From: Chrysoporthe austroafricana
Taxonomy: Eukaryota > Ascomycota > Sordariomycetes > Diaporthales > Cryphonectriaceae
Reading direction: 5' to 3'
DNA: 64,000 bases
Assembly (NCBI GenBank): GCA_001051155.2
Contig: JYIP02000004.1
Location: 3,466,383-3,530,382, forward strand
Shown here: piece after piece, positions 1 to 11,596 of the stretch
How positions within the stretch are numbered: the first letter of the stretch is position 1
How the letters are laid out: every line of letters starts with the position of its first letter
Made by a program: the position numbers and the translations under genes
The notes under the pieces: generated by a model
Seen by the model: the letters and a program-made list of their open reading frames with translations, nothing else
What the model was told of the DNA's origin: nothing
Database searches by the model: none

Positions 1-1000
1 AATAGAATAATTTTTAAGTTTTATCCTTTCTTTTAATGGGATTTCGTAATCAAAAAGACCGTATTCTAGTAAACTAATATCGAATTTCTTTTGCTATAGC
101 TTTTTGAATTTATAATATTCTTATAATATATTCTTAAGTTCTAATATCGGTCCTTTTTCGTTTTCCGCAATCTGGAAGAATAGAAAATACCGTTAAGCAT
201 ATTTTTCTTTTATCGCTTTCTTTCTCTATTTATATATTTTAATTTCTAATAGTTTCAAATATCTATCGTTTATAGGGCCAAATTTCTTTTTATAGTCTTT
301 TTATGCTTATAATACTGGAAGCTGAATTTCCTTATAATTCTATAGTCTATATAGTTTTGTAATGCTTTACGCCGGATTAGCTTTCTATTAACCGCTAATT
401 GCTTGAATTCTTAATCCGTTCTCAATTTGCGTTTGTAAGTTCGAAATATCCGTAATCTTTCCCTATTATTTAGCAAGTATTTCTGCTTTAAGGGTATATT
501 TGAGCCTGTTTAAACGCATGCTTTCGATATTATTCTTAGTAATTAAAACTTTCCCTTTTCCGTTAATTGCAACTCTTTCAATAAGTACGGCTAATTCTTA
601 TAAAATCTAGCTAGTAATCCAATCGATATAAGGGTTATATTCTTTAAGCTAAAATATTCTTAAAATTAATTCGTATTATGCTATATCTATAATATCGAAA
701 GTGATTTTTATTATAAAGCTTTGGATCGAAATAAGTAAGTAATTAGTTTCTATATCGATTATATTAAAGTTATATATAACCGCTTTTCCTTTTATAATAT
801 TGAGTCTATAAGGATTCTTTTTCTATATTTAAAGGATTCGTTCTTTATTAATAATTTCTGGCAAAATGAAATTTCTTTATATGCTGCTATCCAATAGTAT
901 GCTATATCGTTACCCGTTTATATATGCATCCAGTATAATATATTTCTCGTTTCTTATAATAATAGCGTATAAGGACCTTATAATTCTAATCGGCTATTAT
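1..1000 (-). pseudogene. pol: A1 pol, protease and pre-RT region (partial)
   Basis: Remains of the N-terminal part of the polyprotein. The protease active-site segment reads L-L-D-S-S, with the Asp codon complementary to 889-891; the canonical Gly of D-S-G has become Ser. The N-terminal linker to RT continues to the window edge, where the sequence matches the stretch just before RT in A4 (about 43915). The frame is broken by several transition-derived stops. Identity rests on collinearity with A4 and A3; the RT, RNase H and integrase of this copy are outside the window. Confidence 0.75.
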
Positions 1001-3007
1001 TCCTTTATAAGCAATCTTTTCTTTTTGGATTATTTTATGCTTATTTCGCTATTTGCTTCGCTAACCTTTTTGCTTAGCTTTAAGCATACTGCCTTGCTTT
1101 TTCGGCTTTTCGCAATCGGTATTATTCCTTAGCCTTATCTTGTATATAAATAGAATATATTAATATATAGCATTATTCCTATATTATTCTTCTTTAAATA
1201 CATTTCTATAAATAATTATTAAGCAATTCGATATAAGCGTTACTATATTCGATATATAAGACTTTTCTATATCTTTTTTGGAATTCCGTAATGGGTTAAA
1301 TTATTTAATCCTATTCCCTAATTGGGAACCAATTATATTTGACTTTTTCGCTAAAATATATCTAGCAATTATAATATACGCAATATATCCAGGCCAGTTT
1401 ATAATATCGAAAGTATAAGTAATTAATCTTTCTATTTTTTTAAGGTTTGCATTTGCTATTCTAAAACGGAATATTTTAGAGAAGTTCTTATAATATAAGC
1501 TTATAAATAAAATGCTCGATTTTCATATATCTGGTTATCTAATCGTTATGCTTTTGCTATAGCTATTTAGTATTTAAGATACTTTAATCTTCTAATTTTA
1601 TTTCGAAAATAAGGGTTAGTAAATTATTCGGCTATTAATTTAATAATATTATTTCTTTTATTATAGCATTAAGTATCGGCGCTATCGTATCCGGAATGCC
1701 GAATTCCTTTTTCATTACTGCTTTTTATCGTTTATCGAAATATATTTCCAGAAAGAATCGCCTTAAATCTTCTTCTCTAGTAATTAATAAGTTGCTCGAG
1801 CAGTTTAAATCGCTACTATTTATAGCCGTATTGTAAAGAGGGCCTTTTTTTCTTATAGCGAATTGCTATTATCTTTTAAGTTTATATAAGAATTATCTTA
1901 AACTTTCTTTTGCCGAGAAATGCAATAAGCAATAATTTTAATAGCAAGCTATCCAGCTTATATTACTATAATTAGGGTCTATTACTTGCTCTAGTAGAAT
2001 ATTATTATCTAGCTAATTAGATTTTTAGCATTAAGCGATATTAATTTGTTTTTCCGGGACTGGCTTCTATTCTCGCTTCTTTTTCTCTTAATAGCAATTG
2101 CGGGCAATATACCCTTTTTTGCTACAATTATAGCAAATAATTCCTTTGCGTTATTCTCGTATAAAGGCATCCAGTTTTATAAGTCTGGTATATATCGTAT
2201 TTGAATAAGCCGTATTATTTCGGTTATTATATTGGAACTTGTATTTTTTGGAATTGAATTAGTACCGAAAGGTATTATTGTAATTCTTCTATTGTTATTG
2301 CTTTCGTTTGTAAAGCCGATTATCGATACGAACGGCTTTATTAATGAATTCGCTAAATTCTTCGAGTCGGTTTTCCTTATAGAATTCGTCCTTAACTTCT
2401 TCCTTAAGTCTTGCATAATAGGCATTTATAAGGGGCTTGTTTTCGTAATCGAAATAAGCAATGATTTATTTGGATTTGGCTATATAATCTGCTGCTAATC
2501 TTATTTGCCGAAATGCTTTTAATTGCTGTATTATAATGCGTCGTTCATTCGGGTTTCCGAAAGTTTTAATAAGGGCCTTTTCGAAATTGGAATAATGCTG
2601 GAAGATGCGTTTAATATTTTCGGAACGGAACGTATTGTTATTATTCAGATAATCGCGAAAAGTAAATTCCTATTACTGGAACGCTATTCTTTCGAACCGG
2701 TTTTTTGCGAAATCGATCTTATCGTAAATAGTCCTGAACTGAATATTATAATGCCTGAAATAAGCTTTAAGTTAAGTTAGGAAAGCCTAGAAATCTTTAC
2801 GGATGCTTTTATAAAGCCCGGGCTTATTAAGCTTGAAAGTTTTAGCTTGCTGAAAGGCATTAAAGCGGAAAATCTCATTCTTAACTTCTTTAAGCTATTA
2901 ATATAAGGCTATATTTTATTTCTGGAATTGCTCGTTAATAAAGATAACCGGATTTCCTTCCTGAAAGGCTTAATTGCTAGAAAAAAACGGAATTTGGGAT
3001 ACTATTA
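948..3007 (-). pseudogene. gag: A1 gag (capsid and nucleocapsid), RIP-degraded
   Basis: Structural polyprotein that would form the particle and bind element RNA. The CCHC zinc knuckle is at 2094-2135 and reads C-Y-N-C-S-K-K-G-Y-I-A-R-N-C, with the usual His replaced by Tyr (CAY to TAY). The start codon position aligns with the ATG of A4 gag but reads ATA. Distance from gag start to the protease Asp is 2116 bp here and 2114 bp in A4, so almost no indels have accumulated. The gag lies directly downstream of the 5' LTR and primer site. Many stops; certainly non-functional. Confidence 0.8.
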
Positions 3008-3056
3008 TATTTCTAATATTGCTTAAAGAGTATATATTAAACCGTTCTTGAATAAG

Positions 3057-3065
3057 AGTTATCAA
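3057..3065 (-). other. A1 primer-binding site, self-priming type
   Basis: Read on the minus strand, the nine bases TTGATAACT lie two bases downstream of the 5' LTR. They are perfectly complementary to AGTTATCAA in the presumed R region of the same LTR (plus-strand TTGATAACT at 3235-3243). There is no TGG start expected of a tRNA-primed site. The arrangement fits the Tf1/Sushi self-priming model. Confidence 0.65.
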
Positions 3066-3067
3066 AA

Positions 3068-3531
3068 TATTATAAATGCTATAATAATCCTAAAATAACT
3101 ATAAAGTCGAAAGGTTTATGCTAATAAAAGCGGTATTAAATATAAGCTTTAAATACTGAAATACGTTTATTAAATATCGCAATATTTACAAGTCTTAAGT
3201 AATTATTAATAATAAGGTCCGATTAATACTTAAATTGATAACTGAAAAGCTATTATTATCTATTTAGTAAATATCTGGTCTTTATATACTCGGCTTTTCA
3301 GTCCTGAATCTAATAGCTTTAGGGCAAATCCTTAAATCCTAGATCAGGCGGCTTTAGAACAAATTCCCAGATCCTGGATTTAATAGCTTTAGAACAGATC
3401 TTTAAATCCTAATATTTATAACCCTATCCTTAAATTATATAAGCAGAAATAAAGGGGTTTACGGGTAAAGCCGTAAGCAAAATATATATTCGTTTTTCTT
3501 ATATGCCTTATCTTATTATTAAGTTATAACA
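3068..3531 (-). repeat. A1 5' LTR (464 bp)
   Basis: Boundaries are set by the imperfect terminal inverted sequence TATTATAAAT...TTATAACA (TG...CA before RIP). The R-U5 part is homologous to all other A LTRs. The U3 part (plus 3312-3413) holds about three tandem units of roughly 35 bp based on a TAGCTTTAGAACAAAT-like motif, found only in the A1/A5 LTR type. Confidence 0.9.
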
Positions 3532-6140
3532 AAAAGCTATATACGGAAATCGCAATTACTTATAAAATACTTAATTCTATTTATATTAAAGAAAAACGGC
3601 AAATTGCAATTTTATATGAATTATTAATAATTCAATAATATTATAATTAAGAATTGCTATTTTTTATTATTAATAAGAGAAATGCGAAATCGATTAATTG
3701 AAATAAATTAATTTACGATATTCGATTTCAAAAAAGAATATTATTATATCCGGATTAAAGAAAATAATATTTGGAAAATAGCATTTAGGATTCGTTACGG
3801 ATATTTTGAATATATAATTTTATTTTTTAAATTAATTAATGCGCTTATATTTTTTTAAGAAATAATTAATAATATTTTCTGCAAATACTTAAATACTATT
3901 ATTATTATATACTTTAATAATATTTTTATTTATTCAAAAAACTTTAAATTATACAAATAGCATATACGATAAATATTCTAAATTTTGCAAAATAATAAAT
4001 TTTTAATTAAATTAAGCAAATATTATTTCTATTAATAAAAGATTAATTATTTCGGTTATACGATAAAATTAAGCAAAATTAATATACAAAAAAAAATATT
4101 CAAATAGTAAAAAAATAGCTTATATTAGAAAAAACTAAAGAAGTTAAAGCATTTTTCAGCTATATTAATTTTTACTAATAATTCATTCGGAATTATAGCA
4201 AAATCGTACGCTTTTTTACGGATTTTACGAAAAGAAATCGGAAATTCGAATGGATATAAGAAATATAAAAAGTATTTAATAAAATTAAAAAACGAATTAT
4301 ATTAGAATTTATATTTTGCAAAGCAAATTCAAATAAGCTATTTGAAATCGAAACCGATATATCGGATTATGCATTTAAAAGATAATTTGGTTAATGAAAC
4401 GATTAAAAACGCTTTAGGATTATAAGCAATTTTTCAAAAAAAGTTTAATAGCTTAAAATTCAATTATAATATTCTAAATACGGAATTAATAGCAATTATA
4501 AAAGCATTCGAAAAATAATAGCATTATTTAATTAAAGCTAAATATTAGATTATAATATATTTTAATTATAAGAATTTAATAATATTTATAACGATAAAAG
4601 TTCTGAATAAACGATAAATTAAATAAGTAAAGTTCTTTTTATAATTCGATTCAAAAATTATTTATTGCAAAAGATTCGAAAATAGCAAAGCAAATGCATT
4701 TAGCAAATAATTAGATTATTAAAATATAAAACTTAAAGAATTCTAAAATATTTTCCGATAAGATAAAAATAGTAATTTTATAAATAAAGCTAAAGAATTT
4801 AATACGATTATCAGAATTTCTAATAATAAAAAGAAACCGGAAAATATAATTACGGAAAAATAAGATAAATATATTAGAAATATATATAATATATTCGCAT
4901 ACGGCTATTAAGAAATTAAAGCTATATACGAAAGAATCAAAAAATATTAAAACCTTTTAAGATTGAAAAGAAAAATCGAAAAGATCTTATAAAAATGCAA
5001 TAATTGCAAGAAGAATAAAATTAAATATTATAAGCTTTATAGATTATTCTAACCGCTCTTTATTCTAAAAGTAATTTAGCAATCCATTAGCTAGGATTTT
5101 ATTATTAAGCTACCCCTTTTACAAGAACTTTTAATTAAAGTGCAATATAATAGCATTTTAATAATAATTTGCAAATTAAATAAATACGCTTATTTCTTCT
5201 TATATAAAGAAAGCAATATAGCAGAAAAAGTTACATATACGTTTTTTAAGATAATTATAGCTAATTATAATATGCTTAAAGAAGTTATTTCTAATAGAAA
5301 TAGAAAGTTTATATTAAATTTCTGGATTTCATTTATAAAATTATTCGAAATATAATAGAAAATATTTATAATATTCTATTCGCAAATGGATAAATAAATA
5401 AAACGAATAAATTAAATCGTTAAATAATATTTACAATATTATATAAATTACAAATAAAATAATTAAATCGATTTATTATTATTAATATAATTCGCATATA
5501 ATAATACGAATATAAATATAATTAAGAAATTATTATTTTATATATTTTACAGCTATAATTTAATAGGCTATTATAATAAATTATTAAAAGCAAATGCAAA
5601 AGCGGCAAGAAAACGAATCCGGAAAATTAAGAGAATCTAAAAAGAATTTCAAGAAAAACTGAAATTTATATAAGAAAAAATAACAAAATATGCTAATTCT
5701 AAAAAAATTAAAAGACTGATTTTATAAAAAAAGGATAAAGTTTATTTTATTCGATAAAAGGAATATATTAGGATAATAAAACTCTTTTATTTGCTAAATT
5801 ATAAAAAATTTAATTTATTTAAAATTTTGAAAAGAATTTCAGATATTAATTTCGAATTCGTATTACCTTATAAAATAAAAATCCATTTAATATTCTATAT
5901 TTCGCTTTTCGAACCAATATTAAAAGCAATTAAGACAGATAAAGCAATATAAATCGAAATCAATAAACTAAAATACGAAATCGAATGAATTTTCAAATAT
6001 TGCAAATTAATTAAATATAGAGAATACTTAATCAAATAGAAAAGATATTATTCGAACGAAAATAATTAAGAATTAATTAGCAACTTAAATAACGTATAAT
6101 AAGCATTTAAAGAGTATTGAGAAAGATAATTAATTAGCTA
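3532..6140 (+). pseudogene. pol: A2 pol: RT, RNase H, integrase, chromodomain remnant
   Basis: Remnant of the replication polyprotein: RT copies RNA to DNA, RNase H removes RNA, integrase inserts the cDNA and the chromodomain is thought to guide it to heterochromatin. The RT active-site segment is at 3910-3921 and reads Y-F-N-N instead of Y-x-D-D (both Asp to Asn by G-to-A). RNase H falls at about 4325-4740, integrase at about 4860-5680 and the chromodomain at about 5965-6140. Frame and order match A4 throughout, but stops (TAA/TAG) occur every few dozen codons. A1 removed the N-terminal part from this segment. Confidence 0.85.
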
Positions 6141-6665
6141 GCCGGAAGAATAATTAGAAAGACCCGGCATAATCTCGTACTTTGCGGACAAATCGATAGC
6201 AAACCAGTCGATATCGGAACCAAATTGCTGCAAAGCAGTATTCAGATCAAAATTTTTAGGAAAAGGACTTTCGGGAATTAAAGCTTTCAAAGCGCAATAT
6301 TCGGCTTTAGTTTTGCAACGGTCTTTTTCCGCTTTTTTCGCTTCTAACTTTTCTAATTCCTTAATATTATTTATCCTTTAACGAATAGCCCGTATTATTT
6401 TGTTATATTACTTGCGTTTCAGTTTCCGCTAACGAAAAATGCAAGCATTTAATATTGCCGCCTCTTTTTCTATAGTTTTAAGCTCGGCTTTAAGCTACTA
6501 ATACTTAACCGTAATACGATCTAATTGGGTAAGAAATAAATCCCAAATATCGCAATTCGCAAAATCTAAATAAATATAAAATAAATAGCGAAAAGATTTG
6601 AAATCCAATAAACGATATTCTTTCTTTAGCTTATAAGATTTATAATAAAAATAAAGTATGGGCAT
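6138..6665 (-). pseudogene. A2 antisense ORF: Zn2Cys6-like plus charged helix protein
   Basis: Opposite-strand ORF, 528 bp, between pol and the 3' LTR, starting ATG at 6663-6665 and staying in one frame to TAG at 6138-6140, with only point-mutation stops inside. The N-terminus has the spacing of a six-cysteine cluster, C-x2-C-x8-C-x9-C-x2-C-x7-C, with most Cys now Tyr (TGY to TAY) and the last one kept. A Lys/Glu-rich stretch follows (KELEKLEAKKAEKDR-type), then the family motif around ALQQFGSDIDW. Same length as in A3. Zinc-cluster DNA binding is inferred from spacing only. Confidence 0.7.
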
Positions 6666-6851
6666 AATAAATCCGGACAATATTATAGCGCGAAAAAGAG
6701 AAGTTTTCTATTTAGCTTTAAAGGATTTTAATATTCGAAAACCAATAACTTTATTGGATATTCTGATTAAGAAATTATAATAAATAAAGAACGGGATTGA
6801 AAAAACTTACGGAAGATTATTAAAGATAATAATCGATAAGAAAAGGGATAA

Positions 6852-7290
6852 TATTATAACCCGGCAAAAGGACCCGGAATATATAATACGAAAAAAGAAT
6901 TAAGTTAAATACTTTATTAATAACTTTATTAAAAAAGCTTTATAAGCATTTACGTAATTAAAAGTTAAGGTTAATCCGAATCGATAAGATCGATATCGAT
7001 CCAGAAAGATTGATAAATTTGATAGAAAAGCCGATCGATTCAGAATTAAAAAGCTAAATATATAAAAATAAAATATTTATTAAATAGACTATTATAGCTT
7101 TTCAGTTATAAGTTTAAATATTATTTAAACCTTATTATATATTTCAGTAATAGCTATATTAGCTTATAAATATTGCGAATTTTTGTTAAATAAGTTTCCG
7201 GTATTTAAAGCTATATTTAATATTGCTTTTGCTAATATAAACCCTTTTAACTTTACAGTTTATTCTAGGACTATTGCAGCGTTTATAACA
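6852..7290 (+). repeat. A2 3' LTR (439 bp)
   Basis: Starts TATTATAACCCGG and ends GTTTATAACA. Same type as the A3 LTRs, with a U3 rich in ATCGAT-containing repeats. Flanked on the right by the target duplication ATTAA and B0. Confidence 0.92.
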
Positions 7291-9025
7291 ATTAATAAGG
7301 AATTCAAGAATATAATTATAAAGCCAATTCCGACTTTACGAAAATTGAAATAATTATATTAATTTAATAATCGTATCTATTATAAATAGCAAAATTATTA
7401 TTTGGAAAAACCTTTAAGCTTTTATAAACTTATATAAAATATATATAGCTAGAAATACAAAATGCATTAAATATTTTAGCTTTTATTTACCCGCTTACTT
7501 AGCTAAAATAATATATATTTGGTTCTATTTTATATTATTCTTTTAAAAGCGTAAAGACTTTATTTTGTATAAGCATAATTGGAGCTAATAAAAGAAGTAA
7601 TTAAGAAGAAATTTCTTTATATTGCAGAAAATTGTAAAGGATTTGCTAAATGCTTAATAATATTTCAAAAAAAACGTACGAAATAATTGCAATATTCTGG
7701 AATTTATTTATTATATTTATCGATTTATTAAGCTAGCCGAATATTCAAATTCGTATTTAGCTAGAAATATTTAAAATCGGATCGATAAAGAATTAATAGC
7801 TAAATATTTCGATAGATTTAATCGAAATGAAAATGCAAGGGATTTCAAAAAATATTTTAAAGCGAAATAAGAAATATAATATATTTTCGAATTAAATTAT
7901 ATAATAAAACTATTTCGTAAACTTGCGCAATCGGTACGGAAAATTATGCAATTAGCTGCTAATTTTCCCAATATTAATATTTATTTCTTAGCTAATATAT
8001 TCCCAGAATGCTTTAAAAGATTCAAGCTTTAAAGATTTGAATATTTATCTTGCTTAATAAGGATATTTAATTAACTAAATTTATTTAAAAGTATTAAATA
8101 TATTTCGGAATATAAATTCCGAAAGCTTTTATTAAAATAATAGCGAAAGCTAATAAATATTCGGAATTAATTATAAGAGCGGATAGCTAAATAATAAAAT
8201 ATTTCTGGTATAATTAAGAAGATATTAATTAATATTATAAATACTAGCAGAAATTTAATTTCAAAAAACCGAAATTTCCAATTGTATTTTTACTATTAAT
8301 TCGTACGAAAAGATATTAGAAAAACGTTTTATTCAGTTAACTTTAGCAAATTTCAATATTAATAACGGAAAATTGCAATATAATTTAGATAAAAAGGACA
8401 AGCTAGCTTGAAAAGGCTATTTCTTTATAAATAACGATTTATTTATAGCAAATAGCGATAAATAAAATAAAGAAATTGAAAATAGCGAAAAGTTATAAAG
8501 GCAAGCGGATAAGTTAGAAAAATAAGCTAATAAGAAAAACGTAATAATTGAAAACGATATCTGGATTTTTCGAGCTAAAAAAGTAAAATTATCGGTAAAT
8601 AAAAGCATATTTCATATTAAATACTTTATATAACTATTTAGTTAGCTATAAAATTTTCTTAAAATCGATATATAAAAAAGAAAATCTTAGGATATAATAT
8701 TCTTATATTTATAGTTAAGCTTTATTATAGCAGCAGCTATATATATATAAAAGCTATAGCTAAAGTATATTTGAATAAGCCGGATATAAAGGTTTGTATT
8801 GATATAAATGCTAATCGTTATGCTATTGCTAAAGAATTGCTAATATAGTTCTTTAAAGCGAAAGTAAATTGGAATATAAAAGTTAAGCTTAAAAGTATAA
8901 GCCAATCGCTAGCAAAAGGCTAAGCTGAATTCGATTTGTATTTCTAGAGCAATAAGTACGGCTATTCAATTATATTTCGTATTCGAATAAAAGCTTAAAT
9001 ATTAAATCGATTAGAAATAAGCATT
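7291..9025 (+). pseudogene. gag-pro: B0 gag-protease fragment (C-terminal gag, protease active site)
   Basis: Piece of the B0 structural polyprotein, aligning base for base with B2 19221-20954. It includes the region that reads Y-Y-x-F-x-R-K-D in other copies and ends in the protease, whose active-site segment reads I-D-I-N-A-N (D-T-G-A-S before RIP). A2 cuts it at the left and A3 at the right, each at a 5-bp duplication. Many stops are present. Confidence 0.8.
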
Positions 9026-9463
9026 TGTTATAACCCGGCAAAAAGACCCGGGGTATATAATACGAAGAAAAACTAAGTTAAATACCTTATTAATAACCTT
9101 ATTTAAGAAAGCCTTATAAGCGTTTATATAATTAAGGGTTAGAGTTAATCCGGATCGATAGGATCGATATCGATTCAAAAGGATTGATAAACTCGATAAA
9201 AGAGCCTATCGATCCAGAACTAAAAAGCTGGATATATAAGAATAGGATATTTACTAGATAAATTACTATAGCTTTTCAATTATAAATCTAAATACTATTT
9301 AAACCTTATTATACTTTCAAATAATAGCTATATTAGCTTATAAATATTGCGAATATTTATTAAATAAGTTTCTAGTATTTAAAGCTATATTTAATACTGC
9401 TTTTGCTAGTATAAACCTTTTGATTTTATAATTTATCTTAGGATTATTATAGCGTTTATAATA
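9026..9463 (+). repeat. A3 5' LTR (438 bp)
   Basis: Begins TGTTATAACCC, one of the few ends still showing the original TG, and ends GTTTATAATA. U3 at 9152-9215 is packed with GGATCGAT/ATCGAT-type repeats. A TATATAAG box follows, and the self-priming complement AATTATAAA is at 9278-9286. Confidence 0.93.
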
Positions 9464-9465
9464 TT

Positions 9466-9474
9466 TTTATAATT
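9466..9474 (+). other. A3 primer-binding site, self-priming type
   Basis: TTTATAATT, two bases after the LTR, is a perfect 9-base complement of AATTATAAA in the LTR R region (9278-9286). Compared with A4 the pair differs at a position that changes by transversion on both sides (G:C to T:A), which RIP cannot produce. Confidence 0.7.
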
Positions 9475-9525
9475 CTTATTTAAGAACGGTTTAATATATA
9501 TCCTTTAAGCAATACCGGAAATATA

Positions 9526-11596
9526 ATAGCGCTTTAAATCCCGTTTTCTTCTAGCTATTAAGCTCTTTAAGAGAAAGCTTTAATTATCCTTATTAATAAA
9601 TAATTCCAGTAACAAAATATAGCTTTATACTAATAACTTAAAGAAATTAAAAATAAAATTCTTTATTTCAATGCTTTCTAATAGGCTAAAGCTTTTAAGC
9701 TTAATAAGCTTAAGCTTTATAAAAGCATTCGAAAAGACTTTTAAGCCTTTTTAATTCAATTTAAAGCTTATTTCAAATATTATAGCGCTTAATTCAGGAT
9801 TATTTATAATAAAATCGATTTCGCAAAAAGCCGCTTTGAAAAAATAGCCTTTCAATAGTAAAAGCTAATTTTTCGCAACTATTTAAATAATAATAAGGAT
9901 TTCCGTTCCGAAAATACTAAGCGCATTTTTCAGCGCTATGCTAATTTTGAATCGGCCTTTATTAAGATTTTTGGAAACCCAAATAAGAAACGTATTGCAA
10001 TACGGCAATTGATAGTATTTCGATAAACCGGCTTAACTGCGAATTATATAGCTAAGTTCAAGCAAATTATTATTTATTTCGATTACGAAAACGAATCTCT
10101 TATAGATATTTATTATGCAAGACTTAAAGAAGAAATTAAAGACGAACTTTATAAAAAAAACCGACTCGAAAAACTTAACGAGTTTATTAATAAAACAGTT
10201 CGTATCGATAATCGATTTTATAAGCGATATTAATAACGATAAAAGAACTATAATAATGCCCCGAAATATTAACTTAATTCAAGAAAGCATAAATTCTAAT
10301 AGAAAAGTCGAAATAATATAACTTATTCAAATATAATATATATTGAATTTATAGAATTAAATACTTTTATACGGGAATAATATAAGGGAATTATTTGTTA
10401 TAATTGCAATAAGAAAGGCTATATCGTATGCAATTATTATTAAGAAAAGAAAAAGCGAGATTGGAAATTAGTTTTAGAAAGATAAGTTAATATCGCTTAG
10501 CGATAAGAACTTAATTAATTAAGCAATAATATTTTATTAAAGCAAATAGCGGATTTTGGCTAGAATAGCCTGAGCTAAATAGCTTGCTATTAAAACTATT
10601 GCTTATTATATTTCTTAGCAAAAAAAAGTTTAAGATAATTTTTATAAAAGCTTAAAAGACAAAAATAATTCGCTATAAGAAAAAAAAGCCTGATTTATAA
10701 TGCGGCTATAAATAGCAGCAATTCTAATTATTCAAGCAACCCTTTAGATATTAAGGAAAAAGACTTAAGAAGGTTTTCCCAAAACTATTACTTCGATTAA
10801 TAATAGAACGCAATAATAAAAGAAGAATTCGGTATTCAGAAAAGGGAAATACTTATACTTAGTATTATATTTGAAAAAACAATATTGTAAGACAAATAGC
10901 CAGATAACTTATTAACCCTTATACTCGAAAAAGAATTTAATATGGAAATAGAAAAGACGGTTACTTAATACGCAAAATAAAGATAACCCAAGCAAAATAG
11001 CTAAAAGTCCAAATATACGAAAGTTAAGAACTTTATTTACGGACTTATTTTGCAAAAACTCTTCCAGAATATTCCGTTTTAGAATAGCGAATATAAATTT
11101 CAGGAAAATAGAAAAATCAATTACTTATACTTTCGTTATTACGAACTTGCTTAAATATACTATATTTATTATAACTGTTAAATATACTTTAATAAGAAAA
11201 TCAAATATAATTGGTTCCCGATTAAAGAATAGGATTAATTGATTTAACCTATTATGGAATCCAGAAAAAGATATAGAAAAATCTTGCATATTGAGAATAA
11301 TAATACTTATATTGGACTACCCGATAATTATCCGTAAAAATGCATTTAAAGAAAAACGATATAAGAACAATGCTATATTATAATATGCTTTATTTATATG
11401 CAAGATAAAGCTAAAGAATAGCATTAATTGCAAAAGGCCGAAAAGGCAAAGCAATATAATTAAAGCTAAATACGAAAGCTAGCAAAGCAAATAGCGAAAA
11501 AAAGCTTAGAATATTCCAAAAGGGAAAGATCGCTTATAATAAGATAATAGCTAATTAGGATTATAAAATCTTTATGCGCAATTACGAAAGAAAATA
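9526..11596 (+). pseudogene. gag: A3 gag, RIP-degraded
   Basis: Structural polyprotein region. The start position reads ATA where A4 has ATG. The zinc knuckle lies at about 10384-10440, with Tyr at Cys/His positions. The conserved C-terminal part is recognisable, including the segment reading K-I-L-H-I-E-N-N-N-T-Y-I-G-L-P-D-N at about 11280-11330. Length from start to the protease Asp (11653-11655) is within about 15 bp of A4. Numerous TAA/TAG codons; not functional. Confidence 0.8.

Larger units (their letters stand above)
1..3531 (-). mobile_element. A1: family A Ty3/Gypsy element, 5' part (truncated by window edge)
   Basis: Minus-strand copy of family A holding the 5' LTR, the gag region and the start of pol; the rest lies left of the window. 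Its LTR ends with TTATAACA at 3531 and is followed by AAAAG (3532-3536), the probable target duplication, which aligns with AGAGG of the RT sequence of A2 after G-to-A change. A1 therefore inserted into A2 in the opposite orientation. It is heavily RIP-mutated, but the reading frames can be followed by comparison with A4. Confidence 0.9.
3532..7290 (+). mobile_element. A2: family A Ty3/Gypsy element, 3' half
   Basis: Plus-strand copy starting in mid RT, where A1 interrupts it, and ending with its 3' LTR. It inserted into B0: the LTR is followed by ATTAA (7291-7295) and then by B0 gag sequence matching B2 from 19221. The 5' half should lie left of A1, outside the window. Strongly RIP-mutated and of the same subfamily as A3 (same LTR type, same 528-bp antisense ORF). 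Confidence 0.9.

Noticed and set aside
866..1132. Hydrophobic 88-aa ORF as a membrane protein
   Set aside because: It is antisense to the protease/gag junction of A1; its Leu/Ile/Phe-rich look results from AT-rich sequence.
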